This document shows, in pieces, positions 35,677 to 45,022 of a stretch of DNA of 64,000 nt. Below the pieces are notes generated by a model. It had not been told where the DNA came from, ran no database searches, and was given only the letters and a program-made list of their open reading frames with translations. Position 1 is the stretch's first letter. The number at the start of each line of letters is the position of its first letter. The DNA comes from a virus. The translations under genes were made by a program, and so were the position numbers. The stretch lies in IMG/VR virus record IMGVR_UViG_3300026519_000009, positions 1-64,000 of that record; one strand, written 5' to 3'.

Positions 35677-37673
35677 TACGTTCTTCCAGCTACTGGCCAT
35701 CGGACCGTACTTTTCTTAACATCACCTACAGCAACGGTTTCACTATTCTTTACATTACCGGAATTGGACAAGGTAAATAGACCGGTTATTTCACGATGCA
35801 CCGCTGTTCGATTCTGATCCTTGTCAACTATAACGTCACTCGTGGTATCTGTGTGTTGTTCTAATTTATCTGATACAGGTAAGCTCATCAAATCCAACTC
35901 TTGTGTAAATTCACCATTATTGAATATTTGTTTTACCCCAAATAACGTATAAAATCCGGTATACCAAAAATCACGATATTCAGTATTAACATCATTTGTA
36001 TCAACTGGCATTTTAATATTTATTTTAACCAACGTAGGTGTATTCAACCAACTTGGGTTAATTGTTTGACCATCCCGCACAGGCTCTGTTTCTTGTCGAT
36101 CTAATTCACTAGGCAATACTTGCATTTCATTTAATAATTGTGGGTTGCCATAAATCACCATCTTAGCTTCAATAGTTTCCAATGCTGCGTGACGGTTTAA
36201 TAATGCTTGAAACGATGCACTATCTATAGGATTTCGTGTATTTCTTGCCATTGGTTGTTCTATTTTTGAACCAAGAAACAATGGTGTTGCGCTTCTACGT
36301 GTTTGACCATTTGATGCAACAACGGTTGAGCCAGTGGTTTTTACTTGATATGAACGATTTCCTTCTTTGGTTGTTTGTTGGGTGGGGATGGTATCTGTTG
36401 TTGCTGCAATTTGAAAAAAGGCCATTCCCATTTCCATTTTAATATCAAACGACTTTATATCTACATTATTACCAGTAAATATATAGTCAAACGTAATTGA
36501 TTGGCCGGGCAATGGTTCGAATACCGCACCATTAAACGCGGCTTCGTATGGGAGCATTGTCATTGCATATCGTTTTATATGATATTCAACAATAAACTGC
36601 GTCGATGTGGAGTTTAGTCCCGACGTTATTTTGTAAATAAATTTTGTTCCGTCCTCCCGACCCTTACCATCATTAATGACACCATTACAGCTTGCCATTA
36701 TTCGTTTAATAATTTCTTCAACACCTACTTTCGGTCCAAAGTTAAATGCACCATCCGCATTGATATTACTTATCCGAACATGTTCATTGTCACCCGCACT
36801 ATACACCGCACCATCCGCATAGTCAGGTGCAAAAATACGGTATTCAACCGGACGATAGTTTGCATCAAAAAACTTAGTGGCGCTATCAACACTTTCCTGA
36901 GCTGTTAATGGATTTCCTTCAAGCACGGATGCGTCATATAGTGTTTTTGCAAACTCTATTTTAGCTTGTTCAAGATATGCAGAGTATGATGTATTTATTT
37001 TGGTGGCTAATGATGCAAACGTTTCCGCCAAGCTATCTGATTGACCAATCTTAAATGAAAACCCTTTAAATATTTGTTGCGTTTGCGGTAGTTTACCCAT
37101 ACCATTTGTTGCACCCACAAAACTCATTTTATATTTAGCACCAGATGTATCAAAAATCGCTGATATATCATAATTAATAAACAACAATGGTCTAATATTA
37201 GATATCATTTCCGTAGTGCCCTGTGTAGTATGTCCTACAAAAACGGTTTTCAATACAAAAACCAAACCAACCGGATCAGTGTTCAACTCATCGCACGCAT
37301 TCGTAAGGACGTTCAGGAAGTTTGCGCCAAGTGGTTCTATAATATCAAGTTCACCATCTAATGCCATTGAAGTCGATTGTGGAATATTACCGTATCCTAT
37401 AAAGTTTTCCATGGCAATAATATTTTCCCACGTAGCAGCGGTAATATAAAATCTAGCATCGGTCATTCCATCAATTAAAGTAATATATCGATTCTCGGTG
37501 CTGGTGCCGGTTGGACGGGAAGCGTAACGCGCACGATCACTTGGCTGTTGAAATACAACAATTTCACTAGTATTTGCCAGCTCTTCCGCAGCAGTACTAT
37601 TATTACACACTAAAAGAATGTGATGATAGGAATATGATCTAAATTGCCCAAGTATATTTCGTGGTGTTGACAT
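35676..37673 (-). CDS. virion structural protein, probable baseplate hub
   Basis: 665 residues, start MSTPRNILGQFRSYSYHHIL. No enzyme motif. The coupling (TAATG overlap) to the gp5-like spike suggests a hub partner such as a gp27 equivalent. The C-terminal 180 residues contain NTEYRDFWYTGFYTLFGVKQ, a tail-protein-like pattern. A gene in this place is present in other large T4-like phages as an unnamed structural protein; the hub role is inference. Confidence 0.7.
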   Translation of the reverse strand: MSTPRNILGQFRSYSYHHILLVCNNSTAAEELANTSEIVVFQQPSDRARYASRPTGTSTENRYITLIDGMTDARFYITAATWENIIAMENFIGYGNIPQSTSMALDGELDIIEPLGANFLNVLTNACDELNTDPVGLVFVLKTVFVGHTTQGTTEMISNIRPLLFINYDISAIFDTSGAKYKMSFVGATNGMGKLPQTQQIFKGFSFKIGQSDSLAETFASLATKINTSYSAYLEQAKIEFAKTLYDASVLEGNPLTAQESVDSATKFFDANYRPVEYRIFAPDYADGAVYSAGDNEHVRISNINADGAFNFGPKVGVEEIIKRIMASCNGVINDGKGREDGTKFIYKITSGLNSTSTQFIVEYHIKRYAMTMLPYEAAFNGAVFEPLPGQSITFDYIFTGNNVDIKSFDIKMEMGMAFFQIAATTDTIPTQQTTKEGNRSYQVKTTGSTVVASNGQTRRSATPLFLGSKIEQPMARNTRNPIDSASFQALLNRHAALETIEAKMVIYGNPQLLNEMQVLPSELDRQETEPVRDGQTINPSWLNTPTLVKINIKMPVDTNDVNTEYRDFWYTGFYTLFGVKQIFNNGEFTQELDLMSLPVSDKLEQHTDTTSDVIVDKDQNRTAVHREITGLFTLSNSGNVKNSETVAVGDVKKSTVRWPVAGRT

Positions 37674-37707
37674 GTATTAATTATTCCAATTATTATTATT
37701 ATTATTA

Positions 37708-37772
37708 TTATCCAAGTTGCCGGAATACTACTTCCAAATTCAACAAGCTGTATTTGGAAGTAGTCGCCTCAC
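37708..37772. repeat. hairpin cassette, copy 10
   Basis: TTATCCAAGTTGCCGGAATA, arms CTACTTCCAAATTCA...TATTTGGAAGTAG, then TCGCCTCA. The CTACTTCC/GGAAGTAG arms differ from the common CCACTTCC/GGAAGTGG but still pair. The promoter half reads GGATAATAATA leftward. Confidence 0.8.
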
Positions 37773-37786
37773 GTATACTAATATGA

Positions 37787-38146
37787 TTAAACTACGTTAT
37801 TTCCACCTTCCGATTTGGTAATTATATCCAATATTAATCTTGACTGTGTTGGAAGTCTGATAGCAACACCCGCTACTAATTCGGTTACCGGATCAACAAT
37901 ACTGTTATATTGCAATACCAACCATGCAAATGTTGCCTTTCCATACACCCTATTTGAAATTAAATCGGGACGACCGGCTTCGTGTTCAAGAACAACAAGC
38001 AGGAAATCATTTTCTTGTTGTGGTAGGGTACGTTTTTCCCACCATCCAAGTCTATTATTATAGATGTCCGTGGTTCCGCCCTGAACCAAACGTGAATTTC
38101 TATTTTCAACCGAGCTTGTACTAATGTTTTGAGTATTAAATGGCAT
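37787..38146 (-). CDS. 53: LysM-like baseplate protein, gp53-like
   Basis: 119 residues. The core RPDLISNRVYGKATFAWLVL, then QYNSIVDPVTELVAGVAIRLP, resembles both LysM-fold small tail proteins and the 'A-IYG-P-LYWVLL--N' core of T4 gp53. gp53 is a wedge subunit that links wedges into the ring. It lies 2 nt from the next gene and is probably coupled to it. Confidence 0.6.
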   Translation of the reverse strand: MPFNTQNISTSSVENRNSRLVQGGTTDIYNNRLGWWEKRTLPQQENDFLLVVLEHEAGRPDLISNRVYGKATFAWLVLQYNSIVDPVTELVAGVAIRLPTQSRLILDIITKSEGGNNVV

Positions 38147-38148
38147 AA

Positions 38149-38871
38149 TTAAAATCCTTGTAGTCGGCCAGTTCTAAATGCGTCTAAATCAAATGATTCA
38201 AATGCATCAGGACTGGGTGCTTCCAATAAACTAATATCAATATTCATTATAATTGGCATAGGCACGCCACTTGTTGTGGTAATATAATCAACATCATTTG
38301 GATATGGTATCGTAAGTTGTTGTATAACCACTGGAATCCGGTTAATATGCTGTGCTATTTGCCAAACATTGGTTGCCCCCGTGGTCGCACCAGTGGGTTC
38401 GGTTCCGATAGTTCTTGAATACGCACTTAGGTATAAAATAGCGGGTGGTGCCCCCAATAACTCACTACCTAAAAAGCTTGCACGTTCTTGTGGCGTTAAA
38501 TCTAAACTATCCAACTCATCCGCCGTAAAATTAGCTTCCCTTGCCGCACGCTGCTCACTATTTAATGTGGAGCTATTTCCAAATCTGGGCATACACCAAC
38601 CACGAAGTCGCCATAATCTTCTTAAATTTCGATCCGCTTCTTCAATTGTTCTGGAAATTAACTTAATATCTGATAATTGAAAATTGCGGGAGGATGTATT
38701 TTTATAAACTTGTATTTGTCCCGGAGCATGTAATGGTTCAAGTGAATTATAATTCACATTTCTATTTTCAGAAACAACAGGACTTGCATCAAAACTAACG
38801 GTACCACCACCGCTATTTGCATTTGTTAATTTTACACGATAAGGATTTGATATTCTGTTACGATCCGACAT
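38149..38871 (-). CDS. baseplate/tail-tube junction protein, gp48/gp54-like
   Basis: 240 residues. Diagnostic-looking segments are PGQIQVYKNTSSRNFQLSDI (about 49-68), RRLWRLRGWCMPRFG (about 83-97), PPAILYLSAYS, INRIPVVIQQLTIPYPNDVD, and a C-terminus FDLDAFRTGRLQGF that is typical of gp48/gp54-type tube-cap proteins. Such proteins sit on the hub and nucleate tail-tube assembly. GGATAAATA precedes the start. Confidence 0.65.
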   Translation of the reverse strand: MSDRNRISNPYRVKLTNANSGGGTVSFDASPVVSENRNVNYNSLEPLHAPGQIQVYKNTSSRNFQLSDIKLISRTIEEADRNLRRLWRLRGWCMPRFGNSSTLNSEQRAAREANFTADELDSLDLTPQERASFLGSELLGAPPAILYLSAYSRTIGTEPTGATTGATNVWQIAQHINRIPVVIQQLTIPYPNDVDYITTTSGVPMPIIMNIDISLLEAPSPDAFESFDLDAFRTGRLQGF

Positions 38872-38903
38872 TTAGTATCCATTGATAATCATACATTGTA
38901 TTG

Positions 38904-39357
38904 TTATTTATCCAATTTGCCGGAATACCACTTCCAAATTCAGCTTGGTGAATTTGGAAGTGGATGGATAGGCACCATTAGGACGATCTTGCACTTGTAT
39001 ATATTGCTTTAATATTTCAATTGGGGCAATAATTAAGTGAATTTAGTTCTTGAATTGATATTTAACTATGGTACACTGTTTATATGAAAAGAGCAATCAT
39101 TCCCGACAAAATAAAGCCATGAAGACTTTAAAAATTCGCGTCAATGACATCAAGCACACGGTTGCCAACAGTATTGAACCAAAGGGGGGGGTTGCGGTTG
39201 CCAACAGTCAATCGGGTGTTGATGGACACAAAACATAAATGATCAACAAAAATAGTAAGTGAAAACGAATTAGTGAAAACACCGAAGACATAATGAGCGA
39301 CCATTGTGCGAATCCACGTTCAAGCGCAGATCGCTGATTTGGTGGTGGTCGCTTCAA
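38904..39357 (+). mobile_element. tnpB element remnant C
   Basis: TTATTTATCCAATTTGCCGG starts the left end (38904), followed by a hairpin at 38928-38963 and the inner left-end signature TGGATAGGCACCAT. The conserved promoter comes next, then tnpB start codons (ATGAAGACTTTAAAA at about 39119) and short scrambled pieces. A right end with a decayed hairpin and TCGCTTCAA finishes at 39357. A run of eight G (about 39184) lies inside. No coding frame survives. It fills the gap 38872-39353. Confidence 0.75.
38905..38913 (-). promoter_or_regulatory. late-promoter-like GGATAAATA
   Basis: Outward-facing from remnant C toward the gp48/54-like gene. Confidence 0.5.
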
Positions 39358-39932
39358 TAGTTAACAATTCCTGCGTGATTTAGTGCTTTAACGAGTGATA
39401 GTAGGTGCTTACATACCCCAGGAACTTGTTTTGGATTAACCGGTCCCCTATTTGAACCTTGAACTTTTTGGTATGGTTTGGGTGCTCTTCCTATTAGGCT
39501 TTTATCCTTAGCATTGAAATAACTAAATCGGTAATAGAAATCTAAACAATTACATCTAACCCGGCATGTATGTGCCGTTAAATGTATTGCATTCATATTG
39601 TATTCTTCACCATCTTTTGCGGTGAACGTCACGTTGTCCGGTAAATTTTCGTTTGAAAATTCAACGTTATTGAATATAATTGAAGTGTTATAATTGGTAC
39701 CATCGCTACTTGCGAGACCTATCACGTTTAAATTTTTGGTGCCTATAAATGGCAATAATTCCAATTTAACTATTCTAACCGGGTCGATTGCATTTTGGCG
39801 CTTTGCAGATACCGGGATAAAATTCAGCACATTTTGTTCTAAATCCGAAAATGTTGATTGTTCACATAAAACAAATTTATCAAGTTGATTGTGTATTCGT
39901 TGGCCACGTATAAGGTAATGATCATTTTTCAT
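39354..39932 (-). CDS. SWIM-like zinc-binding phage protein
   Basis: 192 residues from the ATG at 39932. The C-terminal part has TCRVRCNCLDFYYRFSYF (about 130-147) and PGVCKHLLSLVKAL (about 170-183), giving a CxC...CxH arrangement as in SWIM-type zinc sites. A similar pattern occurs in unnamed proteins of T4-like phages. The N-terminal part has KRQNAIDPVRIVKLELLPFI. DNA or protein binding is possible. GGATAAATA ends 5 nt before the ATG, so a leaderless late mRNA is predicted. Confidence 0.7.
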   Translation of the reverse strand: MKNDHYLIRGQRIHNQLDKFVLCEQSTFSDLEQNVLNFIPVSAKRQNAIDPVRIVKLELLPFIGTKNLNVIGLASSDGTNYNTSIIFNNVEFSNENLPDNVTFTAKDGEEYNMNAIHLTAHTCRVRCNCLDFYYRFSYFNAKDKSLIGRAPKPYQKVQGSNRGPVNPKQVPGVCKHLLSLVKALNHAGIVNY

Positions 39933-39937
39933 AGTGG

Positions 39938-39946
39938 TATTTATCC
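39938..39946 (-). promoter_or_regulatory. GGATAAATA placing the ATG at +1
   Basis: GGATAAATA, CCACT, ATG. Its left-end context TTTATCCAAGTTG is retained but no hairpin follows. Confidence 0.5.
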
Positions 39947-40094
39947 AAGTTGTCATTAAAGCGGTTGCCAACGGTCGCCAACTGTGCAATCACTTTTCAA
40001 TTTTCGGTGAAATTATTTTAAATTTTTAAAAATTAGTGGAACTTTTTTGAATATACAGCGTCTTTACTATTTTAACAACGTGTGTACGTTCAAA

Positions 40095-41693
40095 TTAAAT
40101 AAATAATAATTTCCCAATAGTCCGACCTTCTACCGCAGCGTTAAGTGTGTCAGTTATTTGAAAACTAATATCATTAGAATTAATTACAGTGGGATTTAAC
40201 ACCCTTGCCGTACCATTATACAATACTAATAGTGCAAATCCTGGTTCGGTAGATGCTAAATTATGAGTGATTGTAAAATTCCCTACACCAATATATGTAG
40301 TTGTCCATCCAATAGGCAAGGTATTATTAGTCATTACCGCCCCTGTTGTATCAACATCAATAAAAAAAGATTCGGAATGTAACGCAGTTGTTGTATCTAC
40401 ATATGACTTCGAGGCCGCTTCATCGGGTGCTACTGGTAATAGTGGTACCCCAGTAATGGTTCCACCGCCAGTTATAACAATATCAGAACCATTTGTTATC
40501 TGTAGTTGACCACCGTCTAATGTAAACGTAGCGGCCAAATCCATTGTATCACCACTTCTACTAATTTTTAAGTCAGAATATTGTTTTGTCGCGAATTCCG
40601 CATCAAGCACAGGTGTTATTCCTTGTACTGAACCTGTAAATGTTGCAGCATTCCCCGTGATATTTCCTGTAAAAATAGGATTATTTAAAGGAGCTTTTTC
40701 TACGTCTAACTCATTAATTGCTGCTTGTATATCAATTGCACTTATATTTCCAGCTGGGACATTAGTCAAATCACTTGCGGTATGTGTATGTCCTACGCGC
40801 GAAATACCTTCTACCGTTAATGTGTTAGTACTGGGTGGTGAACCTGGAACGAGTACCGTAAATTCTAAAGTAGTATCGGATACTACAAATGGACCGGGTG
40901 TCGCGGCAACAAAGTTAGCACTATTTAATACACCATCACCTGAACTTACACCACCGGTTAATACAGAAAAATCAACATATGCCTTTGATGCAACCTCATC
41001 CGCTAATGTAGGGAGGGCGGGTATGCCTGTGATTATACCACCAGAAATAACTAAATTTCCAGCAATAACACCTCCCGATAAATTTAATTTATTATTAAGT
41101 TGTAACTGTACATTGCTTGTAATTCCTTCTAATTGATTAACATCACTTGCTGTGAGTGTAGTCGGTGAACCAGTCAGTGATAAATTGTCTAAGAACGTGT
41201 TTTGTATGGGTGATAAGTGTAATGCATTATCTGAAATATGGGTATCCACATATTGTTTTGGTACTGCACCCAAATTCGTAGTTGGATTACCAAACAATAA
41301 TAGTTCACCTTGCATTGGTGTTGAACCTGTGGCGGTTATTATTCCATCCCACCCTGGACCACCAGCGGTATCATCGGGTGAATTATTCCGTATAAACAAG
41401 GAACTACTAGGCGGACTACCGTTATTAGTAGAATACCATAATTGTCCTTCTATAGAATTAACCGGGCGTGTTGGACTAGCAAAGTTTTCTATCATATATA
41501 CAAAATTTTGCGCAACCGCTTCCCCAAAATTAGATAAGCCACGGCCATATAACTTCAATGTGGTTCTTGCAGTAACAGCATTTTCTATGAGCGTGGGATT
41601 GGATGGACTAATCGGACCATTTGTTGTAAATGGAAAAATAGAAAATCCTGGTTTAGTCGTATCCGAAAATAATAAGTTATATGTTAGAGCCAC
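40095..41693 (-). CDS. tail-fibre-like virion protein
   Basis: 532 residues from a GTG start with AAGGAT upstream. Repeated fibre-type units are seen: PKQYVDTHI, ASKAYVDFSV and ASKSYVDTTT, each after a short 'GIPxLPxxxDE' segment, plus TASDVNQLEGITSNVQLQLN. Such '(S/K)-YVD' repeats are typical of long phage fibres and collar structures. It is followed by a second fibre gene upstream. Receptor binding is possible but not shown. Confidence 0.75.
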   Translation of the reverse strand: MALTYNLLFSDTTKPGFSIFPFTTNGPISPSNPTLIENAVTARTTLKLYGRGLSNFGEAVAQNFVYMIENFASPTRPVNSIEGQLWYSTNNGSPPSSSLFIRNNSPDDTAGGPGWDGIITATGSTPMQGELLLFGNPTTNLGAVPKQYVDTHISDNALHLSPIQNTFLDNLSLTGSPTTLTASDVNQLEGITSNVQLQLNNKLNLSGGVIAGNLVISGGIITGIPALPTLADEVASKAYVDFSVLTGGVSSGDGVLNSANFVAATPGPFVVSDTTLEFTVLVPGSPPSTNTLTVEGISRVGHTHTASDLTNVPAGNISAIDIQAAINELDVEKAPLNNPIFTGNITGNAATFTGSVQGITPVLDAEFATKQYSDLKISRSGDTMDLAATFTLDGGQLQITNGSDIVITGGGTITGVPLLPVAPDEAASKSYVDTTTALHSESFFIDVDTTGAVMTNNTLPIGWTTTYIGVGNFTITHNLASTEPGFALLVLYNGTARVLNPTVINSNDISFQITDTLNAAVEGRTIGKLLFI

Positions 41694-41720
41694 AATCGTA
41701 TCCTTTTTTTAAATAAATTT

Positions 41721-43685
41721 TTACCCAAATACCCGCAATTCTTTAAACCTTCGTCGAATCAAGGTACCACCAGAACTAAATAAAATCGCTCGCGCGTTCG
41801 TTCCATCCGATATAATAGTGTACATACGCTGTGAATGTGGGAGGTTTCCGGTCCCCGTGGCAGGGGGTGTGGATGAGACATTATTACCATCAAAAATTTT
41901 AGTCCAGGCACTATCTATAAATACTTCAAATATAACTTGACCATTTATCAAATCTTCGTTTACTACCTGATACATTCCAGCTGGAAATACGTATGTAGAG
42001 CCAGGGACATTTGCTAATGTTCGTAAAGTATATACATTAGTAAAACTAAAACCACCAGCAATAAGATTATCAACATATTGCTTATTTGCAGCATCCGAAT
42101 TATTAGTCGGTGTGTCCACGTTAACAATTTTAGCGTTTGTCATATCTAATTCACTATCAAATTGAACTGGCCCTGTAATTCTGGCATCGCCAACCACATG
42201 TAACTTATTTCCTGGTGCCGGTGTTCCTATTCCAACGTCACCAGTCGTGGTTATTCTAAACTGTTCGGTTGCTACACCAGCACTTCCGGTTTCTATTACA
42301 AAGTCCCCATAATTTGCACGTAGTCGTAGTATATCGCCAAAATCATTGTGCTGTATAAGACTACGAGGTAGAACATTTCCAGCTTGATGGAATTGTATTG
42401 CAACATTTCCATTCGAGTTATTGTTCTCTAGGCGCAATGCTTCACCATTGCCGCCCGCTAAGGTTAGGACGTGTAACTTTGCGGCTGGTGCTGTCACCCC
42501 CATTCCAATATCACCACTAGACGTTATAACTAGATTTTTATTACCATTTGTTGAAAAACTAAGTGTTTGTCCAAGGTCAAATTCAATTGAATTATCACCA
42601 CCTGCGGAATTACCAAAGTTTATTAATCCGGTGGAAGGGTCGGTTAACGCATTAGTAGCCCGTATTGCGCCATTAATAGTAACTTCACCACTAGGCGCTA
42701 TAAGTAGTTTTTCATTACCATTTGTTGAAAAACTAAGTGTTTGTCCAAGGTCAAATTCAATTGAATTATCACCACCTGCGGAATTACCAAAGTTTATTAA
42801 TCCGGTGGAAGGGTCGGTTAACGCATTAGTAGCCCGTATTGCGCCATTAATAGTAACTTCACCGGTGGTCTCAAAAATATTTAGACGTATTTGATTATTT
42901 TTAACTATATCGAAACTATTACTATTATTAATTATATAATCACTGGCACCTAACCCGAAATTAATTCGACCATCCCCACTATTGTTAACTGTCAGGTCAT
43001 CATTGATTGTAGTTGCACCATTCAATTCAGTATCACCAACTACTTCAAATGCTGTGGATGGTGATGGTTGATTAATTCCAACTGACCCATTACTTAACGC
43101 GGTTAGTACACTCCCCCCTGCACTTTGTAAATCAATAATAGCACCTGCCCCCTGTTGATTTACAATAAGCAATGTTCCCGGTTCATTCGCTTGCATAATA
43201 TCAGCAACATCGCTGCGTAAAAATTGAGTACTATCAAGGCCGTCCAACAACGTTGCATCACCACCAGTCGGAATTGACCATATATTACCTAATGAAAAGG
43301 TATAAGTAACATTTGCAGAAGTATTGAACCATTGTTGTCCAATAACAGGATTAGTTATTCCATTACCAAGACCAAGATCATTTTCATCTTTTGGAAGAAC
43401 CGGATCGGTCACAGGGTCATAATCCATTAACATCGTAGCTGGATTATAATCACCGAAAACCTTTGCTGGGCAAGCATAATTCTCCAACAATCTGAATATA
43501 TTTTGATTTACGCCCTGTCCCCAACTTACAGTACCAAATCCATATAATGATAAGTCGGAATCCCGCGCAATCCCGCCTGCACCATTTAATTCACCAGAAC
43601 CAATAGTAAATGATGATGAAGTACGATTTGCAACTGATTCTGAATCATCATATGCTGTATGTTTTATTAAATATGTTTCAGCCAT
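41721..43685 (-). CDS. tail-fibre-like virion protein with recent internal duplication
   Basis: 654 residues, preceded by GAGGA and GGATAAATA. The N-terminus has YGFGTVSWGQGVNQNIFRLL, similar to the neighbouring fibre (YGRGLSNFGEAVAQNFVYMI), so the two share an attachment domain. The middle carries repeats EVTINGAIRATNALTDPSTG duplicated with a 58-residue period. NSDAANKQYVDNLI lies near 545. Shaft units AAKLHVLTLAGG and GNKLHVVGDARI are typical of phage fibre shafts. The C-terminus (FKELRVFG) is the likely tip. Confidence 0.8.
   Translation of the reverse strand: MAETYLIKHTAYDDSESVANRTSSSFTIGSGELNGAGGIARDSDLSLYGFGTVSWGQGVNQNIFRLLENYACPAKVFGDYNPATMLMDYDPVTDPVLPKDENDLGLGNGITNPVIGQQWFNTSANVTYTFSLGNIWSIPTGGDATLLDGLDSTQFLRSDVADIMQANEPGTLLIVNQQGAGAIIDLQSAGGSVLTALSNGSVGINQPSPSTAFEVVGDTELNGATTINDDLTVNNSGDGRINFGLGASDYIINNSNSFDIVKNNQIRLNIFETTGEVTINGAIRATNALTDPSTGLINFGNSAGGDNSIEFDLGQTLSFSTNGNEKLLIAPSGEVTINGAIRATNALTDPSTGLINFGNSAGGDNSIEFDLGQTLSFSTNGNKNLVITSSGDIGMGVTAPAAKLHVLTLAGGNGEALRLENNNSNGNVAIQFHQAGNVLPRSLIQHNDFGDILRLRANYGDFVIETGSAGVATEQFRITTTGDVGIGTPAPGNKLHVVGDARITGPVQFDSELDMTNAKIVNVDTPTNNSDAANKQYVDNLIAGGFSFTNVYTLRTLANVPGSTYVFPAGMYQVVNEDLINGQVIFEVFIDSAWTKIFDGNNVSSTPPATGTGNLPHSQRMYTIISDGTNARAILFSSGGTLIRRRFKELRVFG
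42541..42863. repeat. 174-bp tandem duplication in the fibre gene
   Basis: Bases 42541-42689 and 42715-42863 appear identical by eye (about 149 nt), at a spacing of 174 bp (58 codons). The near-perfect identity implies a recent event and lengthens the fibre in frame. Confidence 0.85.
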
Positions 43686-43713
43686 GGTATCCTCGTGTTT
43701 ATTGATTATATTA

Positions 43714-43865
43714 TTATTTATCCAAGTTGCTGAAATACCATTTCCAAATCAACAAGCTGAATTTGGAAATGGATGGATAAGAAGAATTTTGGTTGGATTC
43801 CAATTGAAGCTACCATCACCAAATCGTCTCGCTCATTTGGTGATGGTCGCCAACAGTAGCTTCAA
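43714..43865. mobile_element. two-hairpin miniature element (152 nt)
   Basis: Left end TTATTTATCCAAGTTGC (43714), hairpin 1 (43738-43772, CCATTTCC arms), inner signature ATGGATGGATAAG, a short spacer, hairpin 2 (43813-43846, CCATCACC arms), then TCGCC...GTAGCTTCAAG. It contains both end hairpins of the tnpB element with the gene completely removed, an intermediate between tnpB elements and solo-hairpin cassettes. Confidence 0.8.
43715..43722 (-). promoter_or_regulatory. late-promoter-like GATAAATA
   Basis: Faces the 41721-43685 fibre gene, about 29 nt upstream of its start, with GAGGA between. Confidence 0.5.
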
Positions 43866-43889
43866 GTATTAATCATAACAATTAGCACG

Positions 43890-44558
43890 TTAATGTATTG
43901 TTGTTCCTTTTTTAACGAAAGGAACTGTCGTTATTGATTTATTATCAATATTTTCTTGTTCGGTCAATTTACTTGGGGGTGTATCATATAAGTTTGATAA
44001 TATTTCACGTATTTTACTGTCTTTCGAGGATGATTTACTATTCTCTTTAACCGGTTCTTTTACCTTCTTAACCGGTTCTTTTACCTTCTTAACCGGTTCT
44101 TTTACCTTCTTAACCGGTTCTTTTACCTTCTTAGCCGGTTCTTTTACCTTCTTAATCGGTTCCTTAATTGATTCGTTATCCGTCTTAATAGGTTCTTTAG
44201 CTTGGTTAATAGATTTATTGACATTGGATGGATTCAATACCAACTTCGGACGCGAAACATAAACATCATGCGTTCCTACCACATTAATATTTCCGTTCAT
44301 TGGACAAAAATGGTATCCATCTACAATAATATCAATATGGAAGTTATATGTGGTAGTTTCCAGCATTTCTAATGGCGGAATTATTACTGTCCATGAACGC
44401 TTGCTATTCTCGACTCGTTTACATTCAAATTTAAGGTCCATTTCGGAGGCTTCTATAACAAAATAAACACACATATCTTTCGTTTCGATATTAGTTATGT
44501 CTACTTCAAAATCCAAAATATTTTCTTTTACGTTTGAAATTGATATTAAATTATCCAT
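43890..44558 (-). CDS. hypothetical protein with KVKEPVK repeats
   Basis: 222 residues. The N-terminal 100 residues look like an immunoglobulin-type beta domain (ISNVKENILDFEVDITNIET, then TTYNFHIDIIVDGYHF). Residues about 133-170 are seven-residue KVKEPVK repeats encoded by a 21-bp tandem repeat (44053-44160), probably an extended Lys/Pro linker. The C-terminus (SKIREILSNLYDTPPSKLTE) is helical. It is 5 nt from the next gene, in a virion-gene cluster, so a structural adaptor is possible. Confidence 0.65.
   Translation of the reverse strand: MDNLISISNVKENILDFEVDITNIETKDMCVYFVIEASEMDLKFECKRVENSKRSWTVIIPPLEMLETTTYNFHIDIIVDGYHFCPMNGNINVVGTHDVYVSRPKLVLNPSNVNKSINQAKEPIKTDNESIKEPIKKVKEPAKKVKEPVKKVKEPVKKVKEPVKKVKEPVKENSKSSSKDSKIREILSNLYDTPPSKLTEQENIDNKSITTVPFVKKGTTIH
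44053..44160. repeat. 21-bp tandem repeats (KVKEPVK)
   Basis: About five near-identical copies of ACCGGTTCTTTTACCTTCTT plus A on the plus strand, in frame with the minus-strand gene. Confidence 0.85.
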
Positions 44559-44562
44559 AATA

Positions 44563-45015
44563 TTAGTTATCCGTTCGTTTTCTTGTTAAATTTTTAATCA
44601 AAATGCGCATGTTATGCAACTTCTTTCGTATCGTGGATACCCCAATTTTTACCCTAGATTTCGATATATTGGCAAAATTCAAAATAGTGACTATCGTATC
44701 CGCTTTCTCTATTGGCACCATATATATTTTTTCCATATGGAAGTTACCTAGTTCAACACGAATTATTACTTCTTTTTTATAGCGTGGAAATCGTGTAGGA
44801 TCATAAAAGTCTTCAGCAACCGGTTTGAAAAAATCCTGTATATTGTTTACTTGATTCTGAGCACCCATATTTTCCGGGTATGGTCCACCACCGCCCGTTG
44901 GTTGAACCACCACACCAAGGCAATATAGTGAAAAATGCGTAGTAATTAACCCTTCACATGCCCCACCACATAGTCCCTTTGTTATTATTCGCTGACCACC
45001 AACACCAATACTCAT
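44563..45015 (-). CDS. conserved phage structural-type protein
   Basis: 150 residues from MSIGVGGQRIITKGLCGGAC, 7 nt after the upstream stop. The opening GLCGGACEGLITTHFSLYCL, then a GGGGPYPENMG loop and NNIQDFFKPV, is a pattern found in unnamed proteins of large phages, next to tail genes. The C-terminal half is basic (KSRVKIGVSTIRKKLHNMRI). The function is unknown. Confidence 0.7.
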   Translation of the reverse strand: MSIGVGGQRIITKGLCGGACEGLITTHFSLYCLGVVVQPTGGGGPYPENMGAQNQVNNIQDFFKPVAEDFYDPTRFPRYKKEVIIRVELGNFHMEKIYMVPIEKADTIVTILNFANISKSRVKIGVSTIRKKLHNMRILIKNLTRKRTDN

Positions 45016-45022
45016 ATTATGC

